A stretch of DNA of 64,000 nucleotides from Anaerobiospirillum thomasii (lineage in GTDB: Bacteria > Pseudomonadota > Gammaproteobacteria > Enterobacterales > Succinivibrionaceae). Position numbers and translations under genes: made by a program. Below the pieces are notes generated by a model. That model was given only the letters and a program-made list of their open reading frames with translations. It ran no database searches and was not told the origin of the DNA. Within the stretch, counting starts at the first letter, position 1; every line of letters starts with the position of its first letter. This document shows positions 18,925 to 29,778 of the stretch, in pieces. Where the stretch lies: the NCBI RefSeq assembly GCF_900445255.1, contig NZ_UAPU01000007.1, positions 636,001-700,000 on the forward strand, written 5' to 3'.

Positions 18925-20136
18925 TTACTTGACAAAGTTCATGGCTGAACGTGCAATTACAAGCTCTTCATTAGTAGGAATCATAAGAACCTTGAGGCGT
19001 GACTCAGGTAATGACAGCTCACCGCCTTCAAAGCCTAAACGGGCCAGGGCAGTCTTGTTCTTCTCCTCATCGAGTACAACACCAAATGAATCCTTTAAGT
19101 AACGGCATGTCAGCTCACGGGCCTCAAAGCAGTTCTCACCAATACCGCCTGAGAAGACGATGGCGTCAACACGGCCTAATGGAATGAAGTAAGAGGCAAT
19201 GAACTTGGCCAGACGATATGAGAACATCTCAAGAGCCAGAGTGCACTTCTCATCACCATTCTCATAGCCTTCACAGATAGGACGCATGTCTGATGATACG
19301 CCTGATAAAGCTAACAGACCTGACTTCTTGTTAAAGATATCTTTAACCTCTTCTGGTGTCATGTTGTATCTGTCGCACAGGAAGAATACTACAGAAGGAT
19401 CGATAGAGCCGGTACGGGTAGCCATTACAAGGCCATCAAGCGGAGTTAAACCCATTGATGTGTCAAGGCACTTGCCACCTTTTACAGCAGTAACAGAGGC
19501 ACCGCCACCTAAGTGACAGGTAATAACATTGGTGTCCTCAAGATCTTTACCAAGGTACTTGGCTGCCTGCTGAGACAGGTACATGTGTGAAGTACCGTGG
19601 GCGCCGTAGCGACGGATACCGATTTCAGTGTAGTACTCCTCAGGAATAGCAAAACGGTATGCTACAGGAGGCATGGTCTGATGGAATGCGGTATCAAATA
19701 CGGCTACGTGTGGAATATTAGGGAATGAGTGACGGGCAGCCTCAATACCAAGAATGTGGGCTGGGTTGTGCAGTGGAGCAAAAGGAATAACCTTCTCAAT
19801 GTTGGTAACAACTTCGTCATCAATCAGGGTAGGCTCGCTGTAGAACTCGCCGCCGTGCACGATACGGTGACCGCAGGCAATGATTGAGTCGAGCAGATCC
19901 TTACGGGTGGCTAAAATAGTGTTAACCAGGTAGTTTAATGCATCCTTGTGATCAGCCTTGGCAATAGTAGCCTTCTGCTTGGCATCATCACCAAAGCGCC
20001 ATGAAATAACTGCCTCTGGCAGAGTTAAAGCCTCGGCAATACCGCTTAAATATACGGTACCGTCTTCTGGATTCATGATTGCAAACTTGACAGAGGTACT
20101 GCCACAATTAATAACAAGTGCGTTTTTTAAATTCAT
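18925..20136 (-). CDS. ackA: Acetate kinase
   Basis: Makes ATP and acetate from acetyl phosphate in overflow and fermentative metabolism. The 403-residue protein has the N-terminal phosphate-binding motif VINCGSTSVKFA, the acetate/butyrate kinase signature HRIVHGGE, HLGGGASV and the C-terminal FSGGIGEN motif. The partner pta is not in this window, so ackA stands alone rather than in the usual ackA-pta pair. pdxH diverges upstream. Confidence 0.97.
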   Translation of the reverse strand: MNLKNALVINCGSTSVKFAIMNPEDGTVYLSGIAEALTLPEAVISWRFGDDAKQKATIAKADHKDALNYLVNTILATRKDLLDSIIACGHRIVHGGEFYSEPTLIDDEVVTNIEKVIPFAPLHNPAHILGIEAARHSFPNIPHVAVFDTAFHQTMPPVAYRFAIPEEYYTEIGIRRYGAHGTSHMYLSQQAAKYLGKDLEDTNVITCHLGGGASVTAVKGGKCLDTSMGLTPLDGLVMATRTGSIDPSVVFFLCDRYNMTPEEVKDIFNKKSGLLALSGVSSDMRPICEGYENGDEKCTLALEMFSYRLAKFIASYFIPLGRVDAIVFSGGIGENCFEARELTCRYLKDSFGVVLDEEKNKTALARLGFEGGELSLPESRLKVLMIPTNEELVIARSAMNFVK

Positions 20137-20304
20137 TTTTAAAACAACCCTGGATAAACTTTCAGGAACAATGCCCGTGTTACAAAAACCAAAAAAAACT
20201 TACATAACAAAATGCAAGGTGTTAATATTTTTATATTCTAGCACTTATTAGATATTCAAGTAATACATGTACCATGTATTGAAAAAATTTACGGAAATAA
20301 AAAT

Positions 20305-20943
20305 ATGATAGATGTTTCAAGTTTGAGACGTTCGTACACTCAAAGTGGACTATCAGAGCAGGATCTGACAGATGATCCTATGGAGCTGTTTGAAAAATGG
20401 CTCAAAGAGACCATTGATGCCAATGTCTATGACCCAAACGCCATGGTCATCTCAACTGCAGATTCTGATGCAAACGTGCATTCGCGCATTGTTCTTTTAA
20501 AAAACTATGATAAAGACTCACTGGTTTTTTACACCAATCTTGGCTCAAGAAAGGCCAAAGATATTGAGCAGAACCCCAAGGTCAGCGTCCTGTTTCCATG
20601 GTACTTTTTAGAGCGACAGGTCATATTCACCGGCAGCTGCTCCAGACTTTCTTTAAGCGAGGTTGTGCACTATTTTCACTCACGCCCAAGAGACAGTCAG
20701 CTAGGAGCCTGGGCCTCGGCACAATCGTCAAAGATATCTGCCCGCTCAGTACTTGAGGCCAAGTTCTTTGAATTAAAAGAGAAATTTAAAAACAAGGAAG
20801 TGCCGCTGCCTTCTTTCTGGGGTGGCTATCGCATAAAATTTGATACTGTTGAGTTCTGGCAGGGCCGTGAAAATCGCCTGCATGACAGATTTATGTATGT
20901 AAGAAAGGATGATGGCTGGCAGGTGGACCGTCTCAGCCCTTAA
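20305..20943 (+). CDS. pdxH: Pyridoxamine/pyridoxine 5'-phosphate oxidase
   Basis: FMN-dependent enzyme making pyridoxal 5'-phosphate. Its 212 residues match the family length. The order [10 protein letters not shown], the [13 protein letters not shown] block, [10 protein letters not shown], the [13 protein letters not shown] motif and the C-terminal [13 protein letters not shown] and WQVDRLSP motif are all typical and hold substrate- and FMN-contacting residues. It reads divergently from ackA and convergently with purU, so it is probably monocistronic. Confidence 0.97.
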   Translation: MIDVSSLRRSYTQSGLSEQDLTDDPMELFEKWLKETIDANVYDPNAMVISTADSDANVHSRIVLLKNYDKDSLVFYTNLGSRKAKDIEQNPKVSVLFPWYFLERQVIFTGSCSRLSLSEVVHYFHSRPRDSQLGAWASAQSSKISARSVLEAKFFELKEKFKNKEVPLPSFWGGYRIKFDTVEFWQGRENRLHDRFMYVRKDDGWQVDRLSP

Positions 20944-21063
20944 AACATGATCTGTATCAATTTTTTGCCCTCTGGTAGTTGATAAAGAATTGCAAATTTT
21001 TATGCTATCTTTTTAAAGATCATTTATTAATGATATTTAAAAAGTAAAACTCAACCTGAAGGC

Positions 21064-21092
21064 ATAAAAAAGCCCTGCATCAGAGCAGGGCC
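21064..21092 (-). terminator. Terminator of purU
   Basis: GCCCTGC (21072-21078) pairs with GCAGGGC (21085-21091) around a 6-base loop, with a run of T on the minus strand afterwards. It lies 18 bp from the purU stop. Confidence 0.85.
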
Positions 21093-21109
21093 TATAATCT
21101 TCTCTGTCT

Positions 21110-21949
21110 TTAAAAGACCACGGTCTTGTTGCCGTGAATAAAGACCTTGTCCTCAAGCACGCGGCTTAGAGCTCTAAACAGCACCAATCTTTCCACATCA
21201 CGACCGGCCTTGGCCATGGTACGTGCATCATAGCGATGATTTACCTTGATGACGTCCTGCTCGATAATAGGTCCCTCATCTAAATTGTTGGTTACAAAGT
21301 GGGCTGTAGCGCCAATGATTTTCACACCGCGGTCAAAAGCCTGCTGATAAGGCTTGGCACCTATAAAGGCTGGCAGGAATGAGTGGTGAATATTGATAAG
21401 TTTGCCAAGAGGATAGCGGGCCACCATTTTCTCTGACAGAATGCGCATGTATTTGGCCAGAACCACATAGTCAACATTGGCCTCGTCTATAAGCTGGCAC
21501 ATTCTCTCCTCATGCTCCTCACGTGAGATACCCTCTGTTGGTACATAATGGAAAGGTATGTCAAATTTCTCTACAAGATCACGCAGATCAGGGTGATTGC
21601 CGGCCACCATGACAATCTGACCACGCATGGCATCTGAATATGATTTAATCAGAAGATCGCCAAGAACATGAGCTTCCTTGGTAACAAGTACAGCTATGCG
21701 CTTTTTAGCTCTGCTCACCAGTCTGACCTTGGCATCTGCTGGCAGGAGATCACGTATTGACTGCACCAGCTCGTTCTCGCAGGAAAAATCACCTTCAAGC
21801 ACTGTACGCATAAAGAATCTGTTATCATCAGTTGTAGCAAACTGATCCTGATGGACAATATTTACCTGATAGTTGAAACACTCACTGGTAACCTTTGAAA
21901 TAATTCCTGTAGCGTCTGCACACTCGGTAAGTAAAATTCTCTCTTCCAT
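21110..21949 (-). CDS. purU: Formyltetrahydrofolate deformylase
   Basis: Hydrolyses 10-formyl-tetrahydrofolate to formate and tetrahydrofolate, balancing one-carbon pools and feeding PurT. The 279-residue protein has an N-terminal ACT regulatory domain (about residues 1-80) and a C-terminal formyltransferase fold with the HHSFLPAF and GATAHFV motifs and a conserved aspartate in LDEGPIIEQDV. A longer frame begins at a TTG at 21976; I chose ATG 21949-21947 because the family aligns from ERILLTECAD and no better ribosome-binding site supports the TTG. Confidence 0.95.
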   Translation of the reverse strand: MEERILLTECADATGIISKVTSECFNYQVNIVHQDQFATTDDNRFFMRTVLEGDFSCENELVQSIRDLLPADAKVRLVSRAKKRIAVLVTKEAHVLGDLLIKSYSDAMRGQIVMVAGNHPDLRDLVEKFDIPFHYVPTEGISREEHEERMCQLIDEANVDYVVLAKYMRILSEKMVARYPLGKLINIHHSFLPAFIGAKPYQQAFDRGVKIIGATAHFVTNNLDEGPIIEQDVIKVNHRYDARTMAKAGRDVERLVLFRALSRVLEDKVFIHGNKTVVF

Positions 21950-22120
21950 ATTTGTATTACGACCCGAAAAAACCAATATCTTTTAGATTTTACATATTAT
22001 ATGGAAAAAAACTAAACATGCACTGTTTTTGAGCATTTTTCGTAATAATACCATTATCATATTTTATGTACATGCTAATTTTGGTTATATTATCTGCAAA
22101 GATGTTTTGAGGGTTTAAAC

Positions 22121-23428
22121 ATGTCCAATCAAGATCCTTCTCTCGACAAATATGCAACATTAACCATACCTGGCCGTGATCCTATTCAGCTGCCTATACT
22201 CAAAGGCACCATGGGCCCTGAAGTTATCGATATTTCAGCTCTTGGCAAAAACGGCTACTTCACCTACGATCCAGGTTTTGTGTCAACAGCATCATGCAAT
22301 TCACGTATAACTTTTATTGACGGTGCCAAAGGTGTTCTGCTCTATCGCGGTTATCCAATCGATCAGCTAGCCACCAAGGCCAATTATCTGCAGGTATGCT
22401 ACCTTCTGTTAAAGGGAGAACTGCCAAACAAAACTCAATACAAGGATTTTGAAAACTCCGTACTGCATCATACTCTGATCCATGAACAGATTACCTCCCT
22501 GTTCAAAGCCTTCAGACGTGACAGCCACCCAATGGCTGTACTGTGTGGTATCGCAGGCGCGCTGTCAGCCTTCTATCATGATGATCTGGATATCTATGAT
22601 CCTGAGCACAGAGAAAGAACAGCCATACGTCTTATAGCCAAGATTCCAACCCTGGCCGCTATGTCATATAAGTACTCAATTGGTCATCCATTTGTGTACC
22701 CAAGAAATGATTTAAGCTATGCCGGCAACTTCCTGCACATGATGTTTGCCACACCTTGTGAGGAATATAAAATAAATCCGGTTGTTGAAAGAGCACTTGA
22801 CCGTATTTTCACTCTGCATGCTGATCACGAGCAGAACGCTTCAACCTCATCAGTGCGTCTTGCAGGTTCCTCTGGAGCCAACCCTTATGCATGTATTGCC
22901 GCAGGTATTGCTTCATTATGGGGCCCTGCTCACGGCGGCGCCAACGAGGCCTGTCTGCGTATGCTTGAGAAAATCGGTACTACAGACAGAATTCCTGAAT
23001 TCGTAGCCCGTGCCAAAGACAAGAATGATCCATTCCGTCTGTCAGGCTTTGGTCACCGTGTTTATAAAGCCTATGACCCACGCGCAGTGGTTATGCGCGA
23101 GACCTGTCATGAGGTTTTAAATGAGCTGCACATCAAGGATCACCCTATTTTAGATGTTGCAACCGAGCTTGAGAGTATTGCCCTGTCAGATGAATACTTC
23201 ATCGAGCGCAACCTCTACCCTAACGTTGACTTCTACTCAGGTATTATCCTCAATGCAATTGGCATCCCAACATCTATGTTTACCGTTATCTTTGCCCTGG
23301 CAAGAACTGTAGGCTGGATTGCCCACTGGACAGAAATGCAGAAAATGCCAGAGAGCCGCATCGGTCGTCCGCGCCAGATTTACACAGGCAAGACCATGCG
23401 CAATGTAAAGGTTCTCTCCAAGAGATAA
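22121..23428 (+). CDS. gltA: Citrate synthase, type II
   Basis: Condenses oxaloacetate and acetyl-CoA into citrate. The 435-residue length and N-terminal beta-rich extension fit the hexameric, NADH-sensitive gammaproteobacterial type. The catalytic histidine in the ADHEQNAS block, the [10 protein letters not shown] motif, [14 protein letters not shown] and the catalytic aspartate in NVDFYSGI are visible. Two near-identical terminator hairpins separate it from the convergent glgC gene. Confidence 0.97.
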   Translation: MSNQDPSLDKYATLTIPGRDPIQLPILKGTMGPEVIDISALGKNGYFTYDPGFVSTASCNSRITFIDGAKGVLLYRGYPIDQLATKANYLQVCYLLLKGELPNKTQYKDFENSVLHHTLIHEQITSLFKAFRRDSHPMAVLCGIAGALSAFYHDDLDIYDPEHRERTAIRLIAKIPTLAAMSYKYSIGHPFVYPRNDLSYAGNFLHMMFATPCEEYKINPVVERALDRIFTLHADHEQNASTSSVRLAGSSGANPYACIAAGIASLWGPAHGGANEACLRMLEKIGTTDRIPEFVARAKDKNDPFRLSGFGHRVYKAYDPRAVVMRETCHEVLNELHIKDHPILDVATELESIALSDEYFIERNLYPNVDFYSGIILNAIGIPTSMFTVIFALARTVGWIAHWTEMQKMPESRIGRPRQIYTGKTMRNVKVLSKR

Positions 23429-23447
23429 CAGTTTTTACGATCTTCGT

Positions 23448-23474
23448 AAAATGCCACCGCAAGGTGGCATTTTT
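23448..23474 (+). terminator. Terminator of gltA
   Basis: AAAATGCCACC (23448-23458) pairs with GGTGGCATTTT (23463-23473) around a GCAA loop, then a T run. Confidence 0.93.
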
Positions 23475-23502
23475 ATTGGTGTAACCATAATACTGTGCAC
23501 AT

Positions 23503-23530
23503 AAAAATGCCACCTCGCGGTGGCATTTTT
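23503..23530 (-). terminator. Terminator of glgC
   Basis: AAAAATGCCACC (23503-23514) pairs with GGTGGCATTTTT (23519-23530) around a TCGC loop. Its stem repeats that of the gltA terminator 45 bp away. It lies 23 bp from the glgC stop on the minus strand. Confidence 0.93.
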
Positions 23531-23553
23531 ATCATTGTCTGTTTGACAGTTAT

Positions 23554-24873
23554 TTAGTAAATAGGTGACTTCTGGCTTGCGTATGAGTCAAAGCCTTCAA
23601 AGAGCTGTGGCTCATCCTCACGCAGCTTGATTAACATCTCGCGGGTTACGAGAGTTACTCCGCCTTCTGATCTGTAGAAGCGCTTGGCATCAAGTGCTGC
23701 ATTTTCACCGATAATAAGTCCGCGTGGAATCTCACAGCCTCTATCTAAAATAACCTTGGTCAGACGGCAGCCACGGTGGATAACACATGATGGCAGTACA
23801 ACAGCATCCATTAAGAAACAGTTTGAGTGCACACGTGTGGCTGAGAACAGTACTGACTGGCAGATTGATGAGCCGGAGATGATACAGCCTGCTGAACATA
23901 CAGAGTTACGTACAATGGATGATGTGCCATTGATGTCCTGTACATATTTTGCAGGAGGCATCTGTACCTGATGGGTCCAGATTGGCCAGCTGGTATCATA
24001 TACGTCAAGCTGTGGCTGTACAGCTGCAATATCCATGTTGGCTTCCCAGTAGGCATCAATGGTACCTACATCGCGCCAGTAGCAGATATCTGGCATGCCT
24101 TCATTTCTGATGCATGATAAGGAGAAGTCATGGGCATGGGCCTGACGCTTCTGCACCAGAGATGGAATAATATCCATACCAAAATCACGCTTGGACTCTG
24201 GGTTGCGGGCATCGCTCTCAAGGATGTCATACAGGAAGTCTGCATCAAATACATAGATACCCATTGAGGCTAAGGCCATATCAGGATTGTTTGGCATTGC
24301 AGGAGGATCTTTTGGCTTTTCAACAAAGTCTGTGATCATCCAGTTGCTGTCAACCTTCATAACGCCGTAGGCATAGGCATCCTTGCGTGGAATTGGAATA
24401 CAGGCCACTGTCACTCTCTTGCCGTGACGGATGTGATCCATAACCATGGCGGTGTAGTCCATCTTGTAGATGTGGTCACCTGCAAGAACTACAATGTATT
24501 TTGGTCTGTGATTTTTAATAATATCGACGTTCTGGAAAACAGCATCGGCAGTACCCTGATACCAGTGTTCCTCATCCACACGCTGCTGAGCTGGAAGCAG
24601 ATCAATGAACTCATTGAACTGACCGCGCAGGAATGACCAACCTGCCTGCAGATGACGTAAAAGGCTGTGTGATTTATACTGAGTTACTACACCAATACGG
24701 GTGATACCTGAGTTTACACAGTTTGACAGGGCAAAATCTATAATTCTAAATTTTCCACCGAAAAATACGCCTGGTTTTGCTCTGTAATCTGTGAGCATGC
24801 GAAGTCTGCTGCCGCGTCCGCCGGCTAATACCAGGGCCATTGTGTCTCTAGCGACGTCACGTGGATTATCCAA
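23554..24873 (-). CDS. glgC: Glucose-1-phosphate adenylyltransferase (ADP-glucose pyrophosphorylase)
   Basis: First committed enzyme of bacterial glycogen synthesis, making ADP-glucose from ATP and glucose-1-phosphate. The 439-residue protein shows the nucleotidyltransferase motif [12 protein letters not shown], the [19 protein letters not shown] block (activator and catalytic arginine/lysine sites), the [11 protein letters not shown] motif, [14 protein letters not shown], and a C-terminal left-handed beta-helix with the [16 protein letters not shown] signature before it. It stands alone; glgA, glgB and glgP are not in view. The possible malQ fragment at the left edge is the only other glucan gene. 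Confidence 0.97.
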   Translation of the reverse strand: MDNPRDVARDTMALVLAGGRGSRLRMLTDYRAKPGVFFGGKFRIIDFALSNCVNSGITRIGVVTQYKSHSLLRHLQAGWSFLRGQFNEFIDLLPAQQRVDEEHWYQGTADAVFQNVDIIKNHRPKYIVVLAGDHIYKMDYTAMVMDHIRHGKRVTVACIPIPRKDAYAYGVMKVDSNWMITDFVEKPKDPPAMPNNPDMALASMGIYVFDADFLYDILESDARNPESKRDFGMDIIPSLVQKRQAHAHDFSLSCIRNEGMPDICYWRDVGTIDAYWEANMDIAAVQPQLDVYDTSWPIWTHQVQMPPAKYVQDINGTSSIVRNSVCSAGCIISGSSICQSVLFSATRVHSNCFLMDAVVLPSCVIHRGCRLTKVILDRGCEIPRGLIIGENAALDAKRFYRSEGGVTLVTREMLIKLREDEPQLFEGFDSYASQKSPIY

Positions 24874-25131
24874 TTAACACCTCTTAATTAATACTTTATA
24901 TCTAACTCAAATCATGTGGCTAATCTTAGCTCCCAGCCTTATTGTGTGCCCAAGCTGTTAAGAATTCCACTTCATTTATTAAAGTTTTTGATCCGCCACC
25001 AAATTATTAGTTTATTTTTATTAATAAAGCGTGTTATCGCACATTTTTATAAATAAATGTTTGTTTTTAGGCGCTTTGGCATGCTGATTTTAAATATATT
25101 TTTTTATTTTTACACCAGTATAACAGGAATA
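24874..25131. other. Intergenic region upstream of glgC
   Basis: About 258 AT-rich bases between the glgC start and the purL terminator should contain the glgC promoter. I see an imperfect inverted repeat around 25050-25070 (ACATTT...AAATGT) but nothing I can assign to a regulator, and no small gene. Confidence 0.4.
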
Positions 25132-25170
25132 AAAAAACGGTGCAGATTTTTACTATCTGCACCGTTTTTT
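25132..25170 (-). terminator. Terminator of purL
   Basis: A perfect 16-bp stem, from AAAAAACGGTGCAGAT (25132-25147) to ATCTGCACCGTTTTTT (25155-25170), with a 7-base loop. It is 28 bp past the purL stop. Confidence 0.94.
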
Positions 25171-25197
25171 ATCTTTAATCTATCTGTAGTTTAAATC

Positions 25198-28100
25198 TTA
25201 ACCTACATTGACGCGAGCATTTCTAAAGATTCTGATCCATGGGCTGTCCTCTTTGAATGAGTCAGGATGCCATGAGTTGGCCACAGCTCTTATCACACGC
25301 TCTGGGTGTGGCATCATGATGGTAAATCTGCCGTCAGCGTTTGTGACAGCTGTAATACCATTTGGTGAGCCGTTAGGGTTAAGAGGGTAGGCAGATGTTA
25401 CATCGCCGTTGTGATCAACATAGCGCAGCGCAATCTGACCTGAGCTCTCTAAGGCCTCAAGTTTCTTGCTCTGGGCAAACTCGGCACGACCTTCGCCGTG
25501 GGAGACCACTATAGGCATTGAGGAGCCTTCCATTCCCTTGAAGAATATAGATGGGCTCTTGTCTACCTTAACCTGTACAAATCTTGCCTCAAAGCGCTCA
25601 GACTCGTTGGTTACAAAGCGTGGCCAGTTGTCGGCACCAGGAATGAGCTCATGCAGAGTTGACATCATCTGACAGCCGTTACATACGCCAAGGGCAAAGG
25701 TATCGGCACGGTTGAAGAACTTTTCAAACTCTTCTCTGGCTCTTGCATTAAAGAGGATGGACTTGGCCCAGCCTTCACCTGCACCTAATACGTCACCGTA
25801 GGAGAAGCCACCGCAGGCTGCAAAACCTTTGAAGGTATCCAGGCTGACTGCACCTGAGAGAATATCTGACATATGTACGTCAATACAGCTAAAGCCTGCT
25901 CTGTTAAAGGCCACAGCCATTTCGTTCTGTGAGTTGACACCCTGCTCACGTAAAATAGCAATGCGTGGAGCAGTGCCTTTGACAATAAACGGAGCTGCAA
26001 TATCCTCATTGATATCATAGGTGGTATCAACAAATAGGCCTTTGTCAGTGGCATCTTTCTTAAGCTCAAATTCGCTTTGTGCACACTGTGGGTTGTCTCT
26101 GAGCTTTTGCATCTGCAGTGTAGTCTCAGCCCAGATGGTTCTAAAGTGGGTGCGTGACTGGGAAACTACGCTGTTGCCATCGCGGGTAAAGACAATCATG
26201 TCATCATCGCGCAGCTTACCTACAGCATAGGAGCAGTTTGACAGACCATGACCTGAGAGAATATTGAGCACCTGCTCCTTATCCTCGGTTCTAACCTGCA
26301 TAAGCACACCAAGCTCTTCGGCAAAGAGGGCACCTAAATCTGTAGAGCCTATCTGATCAAGTCTTATCTCTAAACCTGTGTGACCTGCAAAGGCCATTTC
26401 TGCAGCTGTTACAAATAAACCGCCATCAGAGATATCATGATAGGCAAGAATCAGTGAATTCTTGTTCAGGAACTGCACGGCATCAAAGAGTGACTTGAGA
26501 CGTGAGGTGTCATCAAGAGTTGGGCAGGCACGGCCAAGCTTTCTGTAAACCTGGGCAAGACATGAGCCACCAAGACGGTTCTGACCGCCAGATAATGTCA
26601 CCATGATTAAGGTGGTATCACCCATATCAGTTCTTAGCTGTGGAGTTAAGGTCTTTCTTATATCCTCACAGCGGGCAAAGGATGAAATGATAAGAGACAT
26701 AGGAGCTGTTACTGCTCTGTCCTGACCATTTTCCTGCCATGTGGTGCGCATGGACATACTGTCCTTGCCAACTGGTACGGTAAGACCAAGCTCTGGGCAT
26801 ATATCCATACCTAAGGTCTTTACAGCCTCGTACAGACCGGCATCCTCACCAGGATGTCCGTTGGCGGCCATCCAGTTGGCTGAGAGTTTGACGCGGCTTA
26901 GATCGCCAATATAGGCAGCTGCAATATTGGTAATGGCCTCACCTACGGCAAGACGCACTGAGGCACCATAGTCAAGCAGAGCCACAGGGGTTCTCTCACC
27001 CATGGCGGCAGCTTCACCGTAATAGGTGTCATAGGAGGCTGCAGTTACGGCCACATCAGCTACAGGTACCTGCCATGGACCTACCATCTGATCTCTTGCG
27101 ACAAGACCAGTTACAGAACGGTCTCCAATGGTGATAAGGAAGGTCTTCTCGGCAACTGTAGGCAGACGCAGTACTCTTTCACAGGCCTCAAGCACATTGA
27201 TGCCATCCTCTACAAATTCCTGTGAGTTGTGGGTGGCGCTCTTAACGCACTTGTGCATGCGTGGAGGCTTGCCTAAAAGAATATCAAGCGGCAGATCTAT
27301 AGGGCAGTTGTCAAAGTGTGAATCATAAAGAACCACACGACGCTCCTCTGTAGCCTCGCCAATGACGGCAAACTGTGCTCTTTCGCGTTTGCACAGCTGC
27401 TCAAAGATAGCAAAGTTCTCTTCAGATACGGCAAGCACATAGCGCTCTTGAGACTCATTACACCAGATCTGCAGCGGGCTCATGCCAGGCTCGTCATTTG
27501 GAATGGCGCGCAGATTGAAGCGGCCGCCTACACCACCATCAGATACAAGCTCAGGCATAGCATTTGACAGACCGCCTGCACCCACATCGTGGATAAACAT
27601 AATAGGATTGGCAGAACCCATCTGCCAGCAGGCATCGATAACTTCCTGACAGCGACGCTGCATTTCTGGGTTGCCACGCTGTACAGAGGCAAAATCCAGA
27701 TCCTCTGTTGACTGTCCTGAGTTCATAGAAGAGGCTGCACCGCCGCCAAGACCTATGTCCATGGCAGGGCCGCCTAAAACTACAAGCTTGGCACCTGGCA
27801 GAATCTTATCCTTGATAATGTGCTCACGGCGTATATTACCCCAGCCGCCTGCTAGCATAATTGGCTTGTGATAGCCGCGGATCTCAAGGCCGTTGAAGCT
27901 ATCAACCTGCTCTTCATAGGTTCTGAAATAGCCGCAGAGGTTTGGACGTCCAAATTCATTGTTAAATGAGGCTGCACCTAAAGGACCCTCAATCATGATA
28001 TCAAGGGCTGAGGCTATGCGATCTGGTTTGCCAAAATCAAATTCCCATGGCTGTGTGGCACCTGGAATCTTAAGATTTGATACGCTAAAGCCGCACATAC

Positions 28101-29094
28101 CTGCCTTTGGCTTTGAGCCTACACCTGTGGCGCCCTCATCGCGAATCTCACCGCCAGAGCCTGTGGCGGCACCTGGGAATGGAGAGATGGCTGTCGGATG
28201 GTTGTGAGTCTCAACCTTCATCAGAATAGGCATATCCTCCTGATGGTAGTTGTACTCATGTGTATTTCTGTCAGCAAAGAAACGGCCGGCTGTTGAACCT
28301 TCCATAACAGCGGCATTGTCCTTGTAGGCTGAGAGCACATAGTCATGATTGGCCTCATAGGTATTGCGAATCATGCCAAATAAAGACTTGTCCATGGTCT
28401 TGCCGTCAATTTCAAAGCTGGCGTTGAATACCTTGTGACGGCAGTGCTCTGAATTCATCTGAGCAAACATGTAAAGCTCAATATCGCTAGGATCTCTATC
28501 AAGGCTCTTAAAGCTAGTCAGCAGATATTCCATCTCATCCTGAGACAGAGCAAGGCCAAGCTCGACATTGGCCTTTTTAAGGGCCTCGATGCCGCCCTCT
28601 TTTAGAGCTACTGTCTTAAATGGTTTTGGATTTTGTGAATCAAACAGAGCCTCGCCCTGCTCTAATGAATCAAGTACGCTCTCCATCATGCGATCATGGA
28701 TAAGTGACTTGATAATTTTAACTTCATCATCACTTAGAGTACCTGAAGCGCTTTCAATATAATAGGCAATACCGCGCTCAAGACGGTGAATATGGTTAAG
28801 ACCACAGTTTCTGGCAATATCAGTTGCCTTTGAGGCCCAAGGAGAGATAGTGCCTACACGTGGAATTACAAAAAACACTCTGCCTTTGCTGGCAGTTTCA
28901 ACAGATGCAGGGCCGTAGCTTAAGATTTTCTTTAAAATATCTCTGTCACTGTCGCTAAGCGGAGCAGTTGTATCTGCAAGATGTACAAAACAGGTATTGA
29001 TCGAAGAGATCTGCACACCTTCCTTTAAAAGGGCGCTTTTGAGTTTTTCGATTTTATAATCAGACAGGGCACGGGAACCTAAGAGAATTTCCAT
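25198..29094 (-). CDS. purL: Phosphoribosylformylglycinamidine synthase, single-chain type
   Basis: Fourth step of purine synthesis, converting FGAR to FGAM with glutamine and ATP. The 1298-residue chain matches the large gammaproteobacterial PurL (about 1295). From N to C it has the PurS-like domain, a linker, two AIR-synthase-like halves (motifs [27 protein letters not shown] and, in the second half, [10 protein letters not shown]) and a class I glutamine amidotransferase domain with nucleophile cysteine in GVCNGCQ and the HPER histidine-glutamate pair. No purine-repressor box was recognised upstream. Confidence 0.98.
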   Translation of the reverse strand: MEILLGSRALSDYKIEKLKSALLKEGVQISSINTCFVHLADTTAPLSDSDRDILKKILSYGPASVETASKGRVFFVIPRVGTISPWASKATDIARNCGLNHIHRLERGIAYYIESASGTLSDDEVKIIKSLIHDRMMESVLDSLEQGEALFDSQNPKPFKTVALKEGGIEALKKANVELGLALSQDEMEYLLTSFKSLDRDPSDIELYMFAQMNSEHCRHKVFNASFEIDGKTMDKSLFGMIRNTYEANHDYVLSAYKDNAAVMEGSTAGRFFADRNTHEYNYHQEDMPILMKVETHNHPTAISPFPGAATGSGGEIRDEGATGVGSKPKAGMCGFSVSNLKIPGATQPWEFDFGKPDRIASALDIMIEGPLGAASFNNEFGRPNLCGYFRTYEEQVDSFNGLEIRGYHKPIMLAGGWGNIRREHIIKDKILPGAKLVVLGGPAMDIGLGGGAASSMNSGQSTEDLDFASVQRGNPEMQRRCQEVIDACWQMGSANPIMFIHDVGAGGLSNAMPELVSDGGVGGRFNLRAIPNDEPGMSPLQIWCNESQERYVLAVSEENFAIFEQLCKRERAQFAVIGEATEERRVVLYDSHFDNCPIDLPLDILLGKPPRMHKCVKSATHNSQEFVEDGINVLEACERVLRLPTVAEKTFLITIGDRSVTGLVARDQMVGPWQVPVADVAVTAASYDTYYGEAAAMGERTPVALLDYGASVRLAVGEAITNIAAAYIGDLSRVKLSANWMAANGHPGEDAGLYEAVKTLGMDICPELGLTVPVGKDSMSMRTTWQENGQDRAVTAPMSLIISSFARCEDIRKTLTPQLRTDMGDTTLIMVTLSGGQNRLGGSCLAQVYRKLGRACPTLDDTSRLKSLFDAVQFLNKNSLILAYHDISDGGLFVTAAEMAFAGHTGLEIRLDQIGSTDLGALFAEELGVLMQVRTEDKEQVLNILSGHGLSNCSYAVGKLRDDDMIVFTRDGNSVVSQSRTHFRTIWAETTLQMQKLRDNPQCAQSEFELKKDATDKGLFVDTTYDINEDIAAPFIVKGTAPRIAILREQGVNSQNEMAVAFNRAGFSCIDVHMSDILSGAVSLDTFKGFAACGGFSYGDVLGAGEGWAKSILFNARAREEFEKFFNRADTFALGVCNGCQMMSTLHELIPGADNWPRFVTNESERFEARFVQVKVDKSPSIFFKGMEGSSMPIVVSHGEGRAEFAQSKKLEALESSGQIALRYVDHNGDVTSAYPLNPNGSPNGITAVTNADGRFTIMMPHPERVIRAVANSWHPDSFKEDSPWIRIFRNARVNVG

Positions 29095-29778
29095 ACGATA
29101 AGATCCTACATTCTTTAAATGCTAGTTTATGATAAATCCGACTTTAATATTCTACCAAAAATAAGCTTTAAATAACACAATAGAAGGCATTTACCTGCCC
29201 TCATATACCACATATAAAAAAAGCTCTGTCCTGTGTTTTAAAAATACTGATAAAAACTTTGTCAAAAGACGTATGTACCTTTAGCAACGTGCTTACACTA
29301 GGGCTGCGATATGACTTTATCATGAGTACAGTGATCTGAAGAGTTTTAATTCTTTAGCATATAGGATTGGCCTAAATGCTCTTTTATTCCTGCCAATTTT
29401 TTAAGCGGATAAAAAAATTATAAAGAGAGTTTTATACTTCAATCAGATTCTTCAATAAGCCCCCTTTTTTAATTCAGATACAGGCTAAAAATTTACTTTT
29501 TTACAAGCTATGGCCTGATTATGCTTAAGTTTGAGATAAAAACTTTTGTTTTACACTATCTTTAGTAAAAAATTAATATAAGGGCACAGCGGTTAGTACC
29601 AAAGCTCACAAAAACTTTTGTAAAATCATAATGTTATTTTGTATAAAGCTTTAAATGTGTGCACAGATGCATATTATTTTTTGAACTTGTAAATTATTTA
29701 ATAAATATGAACTATTATTGATGTAAGTTTTAGATATGCATTAAGTGCAATATATTTTTTAAGCTACAGGAGCTGAAT
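29095..29778. other. 684-bp intergenic region between divergent purL and aspA
   Basis: This is the longest gene-free stretch in the window and is AT-rich throughout. It must hold promoters for both genes. I looked for CRP, FNR and PurR sites and found only half sites (for example TTGAT near 29717 and TGTG near 29657). A small RNA is possible but no clean hairpin with T run was found inside. No open frame with a convincing ribosome-binding site is present. Confidence 0.4.
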
